Positions 17,634-27,533 are shown, numbered from the stretch's first letter. The stretch is 64,000 nt of DNA from Actinoplanes sp. NBRC 103695 (GCF_030269485.1 NZ_BSTL01000011.1:243286-307285), one strand, 5' to 3'. Numbers and translations: made by a program. Notes: a model not told the origin generated them from the sequence alone.

Positions 17634-17707
17634 CGGGGTATGGCGCAGCTTGGTAGCGCGCTACGTTCGGGACGTAGAGGCCGTCGGTTCAAATCCGGCT
17701 ACCCCGA
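17634..17707 (+). tRNA. tRNA-Pro (anticodon CGG)
   Basis: 74-base cloverleaf: acceptor CGGGGTA paired with TACCCCG, anticodon stem CTACG/CGTAG around loop TTCGGGA (anticodon CGG), T-loop GGTTCAAATCC. CCA is not encoded. A TAGTAT -10 at 17614-17619 lies upstream. Confidence 0.96.
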
Positions 17708-17717
17708 CGCTCAGTGC

Positions 17718-17747
17718 AGAGCCGGTTTCCTTCGGGAGACCGGCTCT
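17718..17747 (+). terminator. Terminator after tRNA-Pro
   Basis: AGAGCCGGT (17718-17726) pairs with ACCGGCTCT (17739-17747), with TTCC/GGAG extending the stem to a TTCG tetraloop; TCTCATTT follows. It also faces the 3' end of the convergent GntR gene. Confidence 0.85.
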
Positions 17748-17764
17748 TCTCATTTCCCTGATCT

Positions 17765-18703
17765 TCAGCGTGGTTGCCCTAGGTCAAACGAGAGGCGGCT
17801 GCGGATCTCGGCCAGGACCGTGCCGACCATCTGGATCGACCCCTCGTCGAGGACGTTGCCGAACTCCACCACCTCGGTGTCCGGGCCGGCGATCTCGCCC
17901 AGCGCCGGGTCCTCGCTCGGCACCACGAGCATCCGCAGGTCGGTGCGGGGTTCGGTGCTTTCGTAGGGAACGACGACCACCTCGGCGGGACCGGCCGTCG
18001 CCAGCCAGTCGCGGACCTGCTCGGCCTGGTGGACGGTCGAGTAGCGGACGCCGACCCGGGAACCCTCGGGCAGTTCGGCGACCTTCATCAGGGTCCGGAT
18101 GTGCGGCGCCACCACCACCGCGACGGTCTCGACGTCCCGTCCGGACGTGTGCGCCCACCGCCGGACCTCGGCCAGGTGGAAGAACGTGGTGATCACGAGG
18201 TCGGCGTCGGTCGTGGCGGTCTCGAGCTCGGTGAGCAGGCTCGGCCGGACGTCGGCGCTCAGCCGCCCGGACAGCTCCTTGGCGAAGGCCGAGGCACGCT
18301 CCTCGTTGCACTCGGCGAAGACGGCTCGCACCTCGGCGGCGGCGCGCTGGGCCAGGGCGTACGCGGCGTCGCGAACCGCCTCGGGCGACATGCCGTGCCG
18401 CACCGCCTCCTCGACGGCGTCGCGCAGCGCGTCGCCGGTGCCCTCCGCATGCTGGCGGGGAGCGTGCGCGGCGATCGTCGTCCCGGACGCGCCCCTGGTC
18501 TCGATCACCCGCAGTTCCCGCAGGGTGGCGTACGCCTTGGCGACCGTGTTCCGGTTGACGCCGAGATTGTCGGCGAGCTGGCGAACCGGCGGAAGGCGAT
18601 CGCCTGCCCGCAGGCCGCCGCCCTCGACGAGGTACCGGACCTGCTCGACGATCTGCCGGTAGACCGGGGTGGCCGACGCCGCATCGACGCTCAGCTCGCT
18701 CAT
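17765..18703 (-). CDS. GntR-family transcriptional regulator with large effector domain
   Basis: 312 residues. Winged-helix DNA-binding domain at about 12-75 (VYRQIVEQVRYL, LPPVRQLADNLGVNRNTVAKAY), then a helical stretch and a Rossmann-like domain (VAVVVAPHIRTLMKV...; VRYSTVHQAEQV) rather than a FadR or HutC pocket. It should be a dimeric regulator with an unknown ligand. ATG 18703 is six bases after TAGGGT (18710-18715), a leaderless start; GTG 18706 is the alternative. The -10 lies in a perfect CCTATG-T-CATAGG palindrome, so autoregulation is likely. No obvious target gene besides itself lies next to it. Confidence 0.87.
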   Translation of the reverse strand: MSELSVDAASATPVYRQIVEQVRYLVEGGGLRAGDRLPPVRQLADNLGVNRNTVAKAYATLRELRVIETRGASGTTIAAHAPRQHAEGTGDALRDAVEEAVRHGMSPEAVRDAAYALAQRAAAEVRAVFAECNEERASAFAKELSGRLSADVRPSLLTELETATTDADLVITTFFHLAEVRRWAHTSGRDVETVAVVVAPHIRTLMKVAELPEGSRVGVRYSTVHQAEQVRDWLATAGPAEVVVVPYESTEPRTDLRMLVVPSEDPALGEIAGPDTEVVEFGNVLDEGSIQMVGTVLAEIRSRLSFDLGQPR

Positions 18704-18711
18704 CACGTGAC

Positions 18712-18724
18712 CCTATGTCATAGG
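18712..18724. promoter_or_regulatory. GntR operator palindrome over its -10
   Basis: CCTATGTCATAGG is a perfect dyad around a central T. It overlaps the TAGGGT -10 of the gntR gene and lies nine bases from its start codon. Length and symmetry fit GntR-family operators. Binding by this protein is inferred from position only. Confidence 0.6.
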
Positions 18725-18906
18725 ACGTTTTCGCCGTCCCGGACACAGGTGGGGATGTCCGCGGCGGAGGCAGGTCTGTCGGTCGGCGACCGTGGCCGTA
18801 CGCGCAGAACCCGATGGCGGGCGGTGAAGGCCTCCTCGGAAAGCCGCACGTCGGGGATCAGGCGGGCGAGTGCGGACATCAGGCGCCTTTCGGGATCGGG
18901 TTCCAT
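18718..18906 (-). pseudogene. Short ORF, possible N-terminal remnant of a larger membrane signalling protein
   Basis: A 62-codon frame upstream of gntR. Its first half (RLIPDVRLSEEAFTARHRVLR) resembles, from memory, N-termini of large membrane GGDEF or chemoreceptor-like proteins of Actinoplanes-type bacteria; after that the sequence turns arginine- and proline-rich and stops within the gntR operator, with no membrane helix. This suggests a truncated or decayed gene. It could instead be a short leader ORF for gntR. Weak support either way. Confidence 0.3.
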
Positions 18907-19071
18907 CCCTCATTTCGGATCTACCGTCCCGCGCCGGCAGCCTCGAAGAGGTGCAAAACGGTTGCTTTGTTTAATCCATGAACTTTCCTAACAGTAGTTG
19001 ACGTCACCCCAGACATCGGGTTGGCTCAATATGTCTCCGCGGCCCCCCAAGCCGGAAGGTTCTGATCCCCC
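18907..19071. other. Upstream region of chitinase gene
   Basis: About 165 bp with comparatively A/T-rich stretches (TTGTTTAATCC, TTTCCTAACAGTAGTTGACG) and GGAAGG 17 bases before the chitinase ATG. TTGACG is a possible -35, but no well-spaced -10 was found. The direct repeat known from Streptomyces chitinase promoters was not found by eye. Confidence 0.35.
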
Positions 19072-19971
19072 ATGCTCAGACAGCGCTTCCTCGCGTCCGT
19101 CGGCGCTCTTCTCGTCGGCACCCTCGCAGCCATCGCCCCCGCCACCGCCTCCCAGGCCGCCGCTTGCGCCGGCGCCTGGAGCGCTTCCCAGGTGTACGTC
19201 GGCGAGAACGTCGCCTCGCAGAACGGCCACAACTACCGAGCCAAGTGGTGGACCCAGAACGAGAGCCCGGCAACGCACAGCGGCCCGTGGGACGTCTGGG
19301 CCGACCAGGGCGCCTGCGGCGGAGGCGGTGAGGACCCGCCGCCGACCGGCGGCTTCCCCCTCAGCCAGGCACAGTTCGACCAGAGGTGGCCGGCGTCGCA
19401 ACGCGCCAGCCTGTACACGTACAGCGGCCTGATCGAGGCCGCGAACCGCTTCCCGGCCTTCGGCAGCGGCAGCGACGTCACGAAGAAGCGGGAGGTGGCG
19501 GCGTTTCTGGCCAACGTCGACCACGAATCAGGCCAGCTGCGGTACACCGAGGAGCAGGACGTTCCGGGCTGGGGACGCTACTGCGACTGGAGCCGGCCCT
19601 ACGGCTGCCCGGCCGGCCAGACCGCCTACCACGGCCGCGGTCCGATCCAGCTGAGCTGGAACTACAACTACAAGGCGGCCGGTGACTACCTCGGCATCGA
19701 CCTGTTGAACAACCCCGACCAGGTCAAGAACGTATCGTCGATCGCCTACCAGACCGCGTTCTGGTACTGGCTGACCCAGAACGGCCCGAGCACGATGACC
19801 GCGCACGCCGCGATCACCGGGTCGGCCGGCTTCGGCGGCACCATCCGCGCCATCAACGGCACGCTCGAGTGCAACGGCGCCAATCCGGCCCAGGTGCAGA
19901 ACCGGGTCAACGCGTACCTGTCCTTCACCCAGCTGTTCGGGGTCGACCCGGGCGGCAACCTCTACTGCTGA
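19072..19971 (+). CDS. Secreted GH19 chitinase with N-terminal chitin-binding module
   Basis: 299 residues. Sec signal peptide 1-31 (cleavage after ASQAAA), a family 5/12 carbohydrate-binding module at about 32-83 (WSASQVYVGENVASQNGHNYRAKWW in part), a Gly/Pro linker and a GH19 catalytic domain from about 96. Catalytic Glu152 sits in NVDHESG and the second acid in YTEEQ (160/161); HGRGPIQLSWNYNY is the substrate-cleft signature. It cleaves chitin by inversion outside the cell. It stands alone with its own terminator, probably under carbon control. The GH20 hexosaminidase at 31333 could take up the downstream step. Confidence 0.95.
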   Translation: MLRQRFLASVGALLVGTLAAIAPATASQAAACAGAWSASQVYVGENVASQNGHNYRAKWWTQNESPATHSGPWDVWADQGACGGGGEDPPPTGGFPLSQAQFDQRWPASQRASLYTYSGLIEAANRFPAFGSGSDVTKKREVAAFLANVDHESGQLRYTEEQDVPGWGRYCDWSRPYGCPAGQTAYHGRGPIQLSWNYNYKAAGDYLGIDLLNNPDQVKNVSSIAYQTAFWYWLTQNGPSTMTAHAAITGSAGFGGTIRAINGTLECNGANPAQVQNRVNAYLSFTQLFGVDPGGNLYC

Positions 19972-19993
19972 GACTTCAATTCGGAAGAGGGGC

Positions 19994-20032
19994 CGAGGGG
20001 GGTACGACCGGGCGGCGGTCGTACCCCCCTCG
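19994..20032 (+). terminator. Strong terminator after chitinase
   Basis: A perfect 16-bp stem, CGAGGGGGGTACGACC (19994-20009) against GGTCGTACCCCCCTCG (20017-20032), with a seven-base loop and TCGTTTGT following. It also faces the convergent small membrane protein gene. Confidence 0.9.
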
Positions 20033-20046
20033 TCGTTTGTCCTGGG

Positions 20047-20349
20047 TTAAAGCGCGAGTTGCGGACGAGCCGGAACCCCGACGACGGCCGGCGCCGCGGC
20101 CCGGGGCGGCGGCAGCTGCTGGGGCACGGCATAGGTCGGGAGCAGCATCGACTCGACCGCCGGAGCGATGGCCGGCCGCTCGTTGAGCGAGATCAGGCGC
20201 GCGGCGCGGGCCAGGGAGCCGGTCTCGCCGTCGCGGAAGCCCGCCCGGTAGCCCTTCTCGTAGCGTTCGCCGCGGCCCAGTGCCCGGCCGATCGCGAAGC
20301 AGGAGGACCCGGCGAGGGCCAGGAGGAACAGCAGAGCGAAGGGTGTCAC
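20047..20349 (-). CDS. Small membrane-anchored protein, unknown function
   Basis: 100 residues from GTG 20349, preceded by GAGAGGACGG. One N-terminal membrane helix (about 3-22, ALLFLLALAGSSCFAIG), a charged glycine-rich segment (RGERYEKGYRAGFRDGETG) and an Ala/Pro-rich tail. No family recognised. It sits between the chitinase terminator and a GGDEF-EAL gene on the same strand, 77 bp downstream of it, so it may be co-transcribed. Confidence 0.6.
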   Translation of the reverse strand: MTPFALLFLLALAGSSCFAIGRALGRGERYEKGYRAGFRDGETGSLARAARLISLNERPAIAPAVESMLLPTYAVPQQLPPPRAAAPAVVGVPARPQLAL

Positions 20350-20425
20350 GGTCCGTCCTCTCGAGAGAAGTGAAGGTCTCCCAATGAGGTGCAAAATACG
20401 CGAAACCAGACAGAAGGGGCCGTAA

Positions 20426-22618
20426 CTACGCGATGAGTGACGCGTTCGGGTGACGGAGACTTGCGCGCTCGAGAAAAGGCGGTAGGTCCGCGGCGTCCGC
20501 CGGCCGGCACAGATGGTAGCCCTGGCCGTACCCGCATCCCAGCGACCGCAGCGCCTCCAGCTGGGCGGCGTTCTCGATGCCCTCGGCCACCACCCGCAGC
20601 CCGAGGATCTGGCCGAGCTGCACGATGGTCCGGACCAGCGCCAGGTCCTCGGCGGTCAGCTCGGCGCGCGCGATGAACGCCCGGTCCACCTTCAGCTCGT
20701 CGACAGGCAGTTCGCGGAGGTACGCCAGGGACGAGTACCCGGTGCCGAAGTCGTCGATGGACAGCTGGACACCGAGCCTGCGCAGGGCGGTCAGCGACGC
20801 GCGGGCCAGGTCCGGGTCGCTCATCAGCACCGACTCGGTGAGCTCCAGGGTGACCGTGCTGGACGGCAGCCCGGCCACCGCCAGGGCCCGCATCACGTTG
20901 TCGGCGAACCGCGGATGCACCAGCTGATGGCCCGACACGTTCACGTTGAGGGTCAGGTCGGGGAACGTCCGGCGCCACGCCGCGACCTGGGTGGCCGCCG
21001 TCTCCAGCACCCACTGGCCGATCTCCACGATCAGCCCGGACTCCTCGGCGATCGGGATGAAGTCGACCGGCGACACCAGCCCACGACCGGGACTGTGCCA
21101 GCGGATCAGCGCCTCGACACCGGCCACCTCGCCGGTCTCCAGCCGGATCAGCGGCTGGTACTGCAGCGCGAACTCGCCGGCGTCCAGCGCCTTCTGCAGG
21201 TCGCCACGCAGGCTGAGGACGTTCAGCGCCTCGGTGTGCATGTACGGCTCGTAGACCACCATCTTGCCCGGGCCCTCCTTCTTGGCCCGGTACATCGCCA
21301 CGTCCGCGTTGTTCAGCAGCACATCCGAATGCTCGGAGGTCTCCCGGGAGATGGCCACGCCGATGCTCGCGCCGATGAAGATGTCCCGGTCGGCCACCCG
21401 GAACGGATCTTTCACCGCGTTGATGATCCGCTCGGCCACCGAGATCGCGGAATCGATCGGCGAGTCGTGCAGCAGCACCGCGAACTCGTCGCCACCCAGC
21501 CGGGCGGTGGTGTCGCTGGCCCGCACGCAGCCCCGGATCCGGCCGGCCACCGCGGCGAGCAGCGCGTCACCGGCCTCGTGGCCGAGGCTGTCGTTGACCG
21601 CCTTGAACCGGTCGAGGTCGATGAAGAGCACGCTGGTCGGGTCGGTCGCGACATCGCGCGAGGCCAGCACCCGGTTGAAGATCTTCAGGAACAGACCGCG
21701 GTTCGGCAGGCCGGTGACCGGGTCATGGTGCGCTTCGTGGACCGCTTCGACGGTACGGGAGTCCGTCAGCGCCAGGCTGACCTGCTGGGCGAACGCGGCC
21801 AGCTGATCGCGATGCCCGGTGTGCCGCTCGGCCGGTCCGGGCAGCCGGGCCACCAGACTGCCGGCCATCTCACTGGTGACCTGCAACGGCGCCGCGATCA
21901 CCGAATCCCGGGAGAGCGCCCGGATCAGCGCCTGCCCGCCGGCCATCGCCTCGCGCGCCTCGCCCTCATGGGTCGCGGCCTCGGGCGTGCCGGCCGTGGA
22001 CGCCACGGTCAGCCGACGGGCCCGGCCCTCCTCGGCCAGCATCAGCGCCACCGAGTTGGCGCCGAGCAGCACCGCCGCCCCGCTGGTCACCAGGTCCAGG
22101 ATCTCCGGCAGCGGCCGCCGGCCGGAGATGCTCCGCTGGATCGTCAGCAGCGTCTCCACCAGCATCTGCCGCGTCTGCGCGACCTCCGCCTCACGCTCGG
22201 AGTCGGCACGCAGGCCACGCTCGTCGGAGAGCACCCGGATGCTGCGCAGGGCCAGGCCGAGCACCTGAGCCATGCCATGGAGCATCTGCCGTTCTTCGGC
22301 GCCGAACTCGTCGCTCAACCGGCCGACCATCAGCGCGCCCTGCTTCCGGCCCTCGCCCAGCCCGGTGTAGCAGGTGTGCAGCGCGCCCAGCCCGGGCACG
22401 CCCAGCCGCTCGTCGGCGCGGAGCAGGCCGGCCACCGGCACCTCGGGACCGAAGCCCCACTCGCCGCGGACCTCGTCCCCCACCATCACGGCGGCGACCT
22501 CGGCCTCGACCATCTCGGCGGCCCGCTCCACGGCGTACGCGACGGCGGACTCCTCGTCGGTGGCCGCGTTGACCGCCGAGAAGAAGTCGGTGAGCTGATG
22601 CGTCGACCACTGGGACAT
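20426..22618 (-). CDS. GAF-GGDEF-EAL cyclic-di-GMP enzyme
   Basis: 730 residues, soluble. Two GAF-like sensor regions (about 1-130 and 150-290) and a coiled segment lead to a GGDEF domain with intact GGDEF at 375-379 and an RxxD inhibitory site at 366-369, then an EAL domain with EAL at 503-505, DDFGTGYSSL, KVDRAFI and VAEGIEN. Both c-di-GMP synthesis and hydrolysis residues are present, so the protein could be bifunctional, with GAF input selecting the direction. Only one base separates its start from the stop of the upstream FIST gene, implying a two-gene operon. Confidence 0.94.
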   Translation of the reverse strand: MSQWSTHQLTDFFSAVNAATDEESAVAYAVERAAEMVEAEVAAVMVGDEVRGEWGFGPEVPVAGLLRADERLGVPGLGALHTCYTGLGEGRKQGALMVGRLSDEFGAEERQMLHGMAQVLGLALRSIRVLSDERGLRADSEREAEVAQTRQMLVETLLTIQRSISGRRPLPEILDLVTSGAAVLLGANSVALMLAEEGRARRLTVASTAGTPEAATHEGEAREAMAGGQALIRALSRDSVIAAPLQVTSEMAGSLVARLPGPAERHTGHRDQLAAFAQQVSLALTDSRTVEAVHEAHHDPVTGLPNRGLFLKIFNRVLASRDVATDPTSVLFIDLDRFKAVNDSLGHEAGDALLAAVAGRIRGCVRASDTTARLGGDEFAVLLHDSPIDSAISVAERIINAVKDPFRVADRDIFIGASIGVAISRETSEHSDVLLNNADVAMYRAKKEGPGKMVVYEPYMHTEALNVLSLRGDLQKALDAGEFALQYQPLIRLETGEVAGVEALIRWHSPGRGLVSPVDFIPIAEESGLIVEIGQWVLETAATQVAAWRRTFPDLTLNVNVSGHQLVHPRFADNVMRALAVAGLPSSTVTLELTESVLMSDPDLARASLTALRRLGVQLSIDDFGTGYSSLAYLRELPVDELKVDRAFIARAELTAEDLALVRTIVQLGQILGLRVVAEGIENAAQLEALRSLGCGYGQGYHLCRPADAADLPPFLERASLRHPNASLIA

Positions 22619-22619
22619 G

Positions 22620-23798
22620 TCAGGCCAGTGCCAGGGTGACGAGGGTCAGGTGATGGGTGCCGAGCGCCCCTCGTACCCGGGCGATCTCCCCCGAGGTGTA
22701 GAAGCCGGCGTACGGCGTGTTGCCCAGCGCGGAGCGCATAGCGGCCATCTCCTCCTGCATGCCCTCAGGTCCCAGCCGACCCCGTCGCGCGCCGCAGTCG
22801 AAGGCGAGCACACCCAGCGGCACCTTCCCGCCGAGACCCTCGAGCGCCTCCAGGCACGACTCGGTCGCACCCTGGATCAGCGCCTCGTGATCGGCCTCCA
22901 TCAGCCAGCACAGCGCGCCCTGCGGAACGTCGGACATCCCCAGGATGGACCGTTCCACGTCGTCACCGTCGTGAATCACCCGGATGTCCTCCCCGTTGCG
23001 CCGGGAAAGGCCCAGCGCCGGCGGCGCGTCCACACCGTCGAACAGGTCGGCGGCGGCACCGCCGGGCATGTCGTTGCGGCGCAGCAGCACGTCCAGGGCC
23101 GGCTCGTCGTCCAGCTCGTAGATCCGCCCGCCGCTGCTCCTGGTCACGATCATCGGCGGCTCCAGCCGGCGCCAGCCGTGCGCGACACCGATCCCGATCG
23201 GCGCGTCCGAGCCGAGCGCCACCCCCACGACCGCGTCGGTGTAGACGGCGTCGCCGACGAACTGGAACGTCCGGGCCCCGTCCGAACCGCCGCCCGCGAA
23301 GCCGCCGACCAGCGGCACCGCGGCCCCCAGCACCGAATACGCGCCGCGGACCACCTCGTGCGGGTCGCCGGACAGCCCGTCGGCGAGCAGGATCAGGACA
23401 CTGTGCGGGCTGTTCATGCCGGGCGGGCTGTTCATGCCGGCCATCGCCTCGGCTGCCTCCGCACCGGCCTGACGGTGCCCGGCGTCGCCGATGTGGGCGA
23501 CGCGCGCGCGTGCCGTGAAACCCTCACCGCCCAGCGCGCCCACCGACACCCCGCCCGCACCGGCGCCGTCGTTGGCCAGCTCACCGAGCGTGGAGGCCCC
23601 CACGACCAAGGCGTGCGGCCCGGCCTCGTCGCGGACGCCCATCAGCAGCGCCGGCAGGTCATGGCGGTGCGAGGCAAAAACAAAGACCACTGCAGGGGTA
23701 CGCCCGTTGATCGCCGAGAAGGCCGCCTCGGCGCCCGCCTTGGCGCTGTCCGCCGCGGTGCTGTGACCGGCGCCGAACCAGCGGTGCGGTGTCTGCAT
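22620..23798 (-). CDS. FIST-domain sensory protein
   Basis: 392 residues. FIST N domain (about 25-220: TPAVVFVFASHRHDLPALL..., LADGLSGDPHEVVRGAYSVLG) and FIST C domain (about 225-375: GIYTSGE-like FYTSGEIARV end) identify the F-box/intracellular-signal-transduction sensor family, thought to bind small ligands such as amino acids. An in-frame 18-bp duplication gives MNSPPG-MNSPH near residue 121. It is directly followed by the GAF-GGDEF-EAL gene, suggesting that ligand sensing feeds into c-di-GMP turnover. The ATG has AGAGGATC upstream. Confidence 0.88.
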   Translation of the reverse strand: MQTPHRWFGAGHSTAADSAKAGAEAAFSAINGRTPAVVFVFASHRHDLPALLMGVRDEAGPHALVVGASTLGELANDGAGAGGVSVGALGGEGFTARARVAHIGDAGHRQAGAEAAEAMAGMNSPPGMNSPHSVLILLADGLSGDPHEVVRGAYSVLGAAVPLVGGFAGGGSDGARTFQFVGDAVYTDAVVGVALGSDAPIGIGVAHGWRRLEPPMIVTRSSGGRIYELDDEPALDVLLRRNDMPGGAAADLFDGVDAPPALGLSRRNGEDIRVIHDGDDVERSILGMSDVPQGALCWLMEADHEALIQGATESCLEALEGLGGKVPLGVLAFDCGARRGRLGPEGMQEEMAAMRSALGNTPYAGFYTSGEIARVRGALGTHHLTLVTLALA

Positions 23799-23890
23799 GA
23801 TCCTCTGATCGGCAGCCGTGAACGGTTGCTGAGGGGGTGCGGCCGGGGTGCCTTTCGCCCCTCCGGGGCCACCTGACAGGGTGTTTACTT

Positions 23891-24415
23891 GTGACTGACT
23901 CCGACCTCACCCAGCAGGTGAACAGCGTCGCCCGGCTCACCGGCACGTTCACCCTGCGCAGTGGCCGCACCGCCACCGAATACTTCGACAAGTACCAGTT
24001 CGAGGCCGACCCGGTCCTGCTCGACAAGCTGGCGCAGCGGATGGCGGTCCTCATCCCCGAGGGCACCGAGGTGCTGGCCGGCCTGGAAATGGGCGGCATC
24101 GCGGTGGTCACCGCTCTCGGCCGGCACGCCGGGCTGCCCTGCGCGTTCGTGCGCAAGCAGGCCAAGGAGTACGGCACCGCCCGGCTCTGCGAGGGTGCGG
24201 AGGTGGCCGGCCGGCGGGTGCTGGTGGTCGAGGACGTGGTGACCTCCGGCGGCCAGGTGGTGATCTCCACCGGCGAGCTCCGGAAGCTGGGCGCGCACGT
24301 GGACCACGCGCTGTGCGTGATCGACCGTCAGGAGGGCGGCGCCGAGGCGCTGGCCGACCACGGCATCAAGCTGAGGGCACTGCTCAACCGCGCCGACCTG
24401 GACGCCGCCAACTGA
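23891..24415 (+). CDS. pyrE: Orotate phosphoribosyltransferase
   Basis: 174 residues. PRPP-binding loop VLVVEDVVTSGG (114-121), Lys89/Lys92 in VRKQAKEYGT and GLEMGGIAV are the OPRT signatures. The enzyme joins orotate to PRPP to make OMP in pyrimidine synthesis. The GTG start at 23891 has no clear Shine-Dalgarno; the frame is open upstream, but the extra residues look non-coding. The gene is isolated from other pyr genes, which is common in actinobacteria. Confidence 0.93.
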   Translation: MTDSDLTQQVNSVARLTGTFTLRSGRTATEYFDKYQFEADPVLLDKLAQRMAVLIPEGTEVLAGLEMGGIAVVTALGRHAGLPCAFVRKQAKEYGTARLCEGAEVAGRRVLVVEDVVTSGGQVVISTGELRKLGAHVDHALCVIDRQEGGAEALADHGIKLRALLNRADLDAAN

Positions 24416-24439
24416 CCGGCACTGCTGACAATCCGCTGC

Positions 24440-24973
24440 TCAGCGGAACACCCCGGTGCTGACCGCCACGACGATGCCGCCGACGATGCCGACCACCAGG
24501 CCGGTGATCGAGACGCCCAGCGAGACCTTCCACAGGCTCTCGCCGCGTTTGTAGGCACGTTGCGCCATGGAGACGGCGACGAGGCCGAGGACCAGCGGGC
24601 AGGCGACGATCGCCAGGACACCCAGCACGATGCCCGCGATGCTGAAGCCGTTGCCCACCTTGGCCGGCGCGAAGTAGGCGTTGTAGGGCACTCCCACCGG
24701 ATAAGCCGGGTAAGCCGGATAGGGGTTCGCCGGGTAACCGGCCGGCTGATAACCACCGGCCTGCGGCGGCGCGGCATAGCCGGGCACGGGGTAGGCCGGA
24801 GCGGGAGCTGTCTCCGGGTAGAGCTGGGCCGTCGTGGGCGGCGGGGCGTACCCGGTCAGGCCGGACGGCATCGGGGAGCCGAACTGGTCGGCGGCCGGGG
24901 CCGGGACGGCGAGGCCACAGGACGGGCAGGGCGACCCGACGGATACGCCGGTGCCGCAGTTCGGGCAGACCAT
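24440..24973 (-). CDS. Zinc-ribbon, DUF4190-type membrane protein
   Basis: 177 residues. An N-terminal zinc ribbon (Cys3, Cys6, Cys16, Cys19), a Pro/Tyr/Gly-rich disordered stretch (YPANPYPAYPAYPVG) and two membrane helices with the DUF4190 hairpin (FSIAGIVLGVLAIVACPLVLG; GVSITGLVVGIVGGIVVAV). The ATG has AGGAGCC upstream. Family members are small membrane proteins of unknown function. Convergent with pyrE. Confidence 0.8.
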   Translation of the reverse strand: MVCPNCGTGVSVGSPCPSCGLAVPAPAADQFGSPMPSGLTGYAPPPTTAQLYPETAPAPAYPVPGYAAPPQAGGYQPAGYPANPYPAYPAYPVGVPYNAYFAPAKVGNGFSIAGIVLGVLAIVACPLVLGLVAVSMAQRAYKRGESLWKVSLGVSITGLVVGIVGGIVVAVSTGVFR

Positions 24974-25041
24974 CAAGGCTCCTGGAGTCGCTGGGATGCG
25001 GACCTAACGATCGGTCCGCAACCCGGCGACCTGAGCCTCCG

Positions 25042-26100
25042 TCAGCGCGTGAGCTCCTTGGCGAGGAGCTCGGCGATCTGCACCGTGTTGAGGGCGGCGC
25101 CCTTGCGCATGTTGTCGCCGGTGATGAACATGTCCAGCGCGCGGGGGTCGTCCATCGCCCGGCGGATGCGGCCCACCCAGGACGGGTCGGTGCCGACCGC
25201 GTCGATCGGCATCGGGAACTCGCCCGCGGCCGGATCGTCGACCAGGATCACCGCGGGTGCGTTGCGCAGCACCCCGCGGGCGTCCTCGGCGGTGAGCTCC
25301 GAGCCGAAGACCGCGTGCACGGCGACCGAGTGGCCGGTCACCACCGGGACGCGTACGCAGGTGGCGGAGACCTTGAGCGCGGGCAGGCCGAGGATCTTGC
25401 GCGACTCGTTGCGCATCTTCAGTTCCTCGGACGACCAGCCGTCGGCCTCCAGGTCACCCGACCAGGGGACCACGTTCAGCGCCAAGGGTGCCGGGAACGG
25501 GCCGAGGTCGTCGCCGACCGCCTGCCGGACGTTGCCGGGGCGGGAGCCGAGGGTCCGGTCGCCGGCCACCTTCATCAGCTGGTCGTGCAGGACGTCGACG
25601 CCGATCTGACCGGCGCCGGAGACCGCCTGGTAGGAGGCGAGGACCAGCTCACGCAGGCCGTACTCGCGGTGCAGGGGCGCGATCGCCATGATCATCGCCA
25701 TCGTGGTGCAGTTGGCGTTGCTGATGATGCCGCGCGGACGGCTGCGCATCGCCTCCTTGTTGACCTCGGGCACCACCAGCGGCACCTCGGGGTGCATCCG
25801 GAAGGCGGCCGAGTTGTCCACCACGGTGACGCCGCGCTCGACCGCGATCGGCGCCCATTGCAGCGAGACGGCGTCGGGCACGTCGAACATGGCCACGTCG
25901 ACGCCGTCGAAGGCCTCCGGCGTCAGCTCCACGACCGTGAGGTCCTCGCCGCGGCAACGCAGCGTCCGACCCGCCGAACGGGCCGACGCGATCAGCCGGA
26001 TCTCGCCCCACACGTTGCGGCGGGAGGACAACAGCTCGCGCATCACCGTCCCGACGGAGCCGGTGGCCCCGACGACGGCGAGCGTGGGCTGCCGCGTCAT
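25042..26100 (-). CDS. asd: Aspartate-semialdehyde dehydrogenase
   Basis: 352 residues. Makes aspartate semialdehyde from aspartyl phosphate with NADPH, the branch point to lysine/diaminopimelate, threonine and methionine. GATGSVG at 11-17, catalytic Cys131 in SNANCTT, QAVSGAG and the His in GHSVAVH. The usual LFSAGGSVS loop reads MFDVPDAVS. It follows lysC by seven bases and is surely co-transcribed with it. Confidence 0.96.
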   Translation of the reverse strand: MTRQPTLAVVGATGSVGTVMRELLSSRRNVWGEIRLIASARSAGRTLRCRGEDLTVVELTPEAFDGVDVAMFDVPDAVSLQWAPIAVERGVTVVDNSAAFRMHPEVPLVVPEVNKEAMRSRPRGIISNANCTTMAMIMAIAPLHREYGLRELVLASYQAVSGAGQIGVDVLHDQLMKVAGDRTLGSRPGNVRQAVGDDLGPFPAPLALNVVPWSGDLEADGWSSEELKMRNESRKILGLPALKVSATCVRVPVVTGHSVAVHAVFGSELTAEDARGVLRNAPAVILVDDPAAGEFPMPIDAVGTDPSWVGRIRRAMDDPRALDMFITGDNMRKGAALNTVQIAELLAKELTR

Positions 26101-26107
26101 CCCGGGG

Positions 26108-27373
<1,266 letters not shown>

Positions 27374-27533
27374 GGCCGCAGACTTCCTCTCAACACCGGG
27401 CGGGAACGGACGCGGACCAGCCTAGCGTCGCCGGGGTTCGGCTCCGAGCGGCGATCCCAGATTCCGGCCTGTGCGCCGCGACACGCCCGTTCGAGTCACG
27501 ACCGATGTGCGACACAGAGGCGAGAATGTCTCG

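Noticed and set aside
17619..17966. 115-codon + frame over tRNA-Pro
   Set aside because: Reads the tRNA as protein and then the antisense of gntR.
20513..22639. 708-codon + strand frame opposite the GGDEF-EAL gene
   Set aside because: Composition of an antisense shadow; the minus-strand frame has intact GGDEF and EAL motifs.
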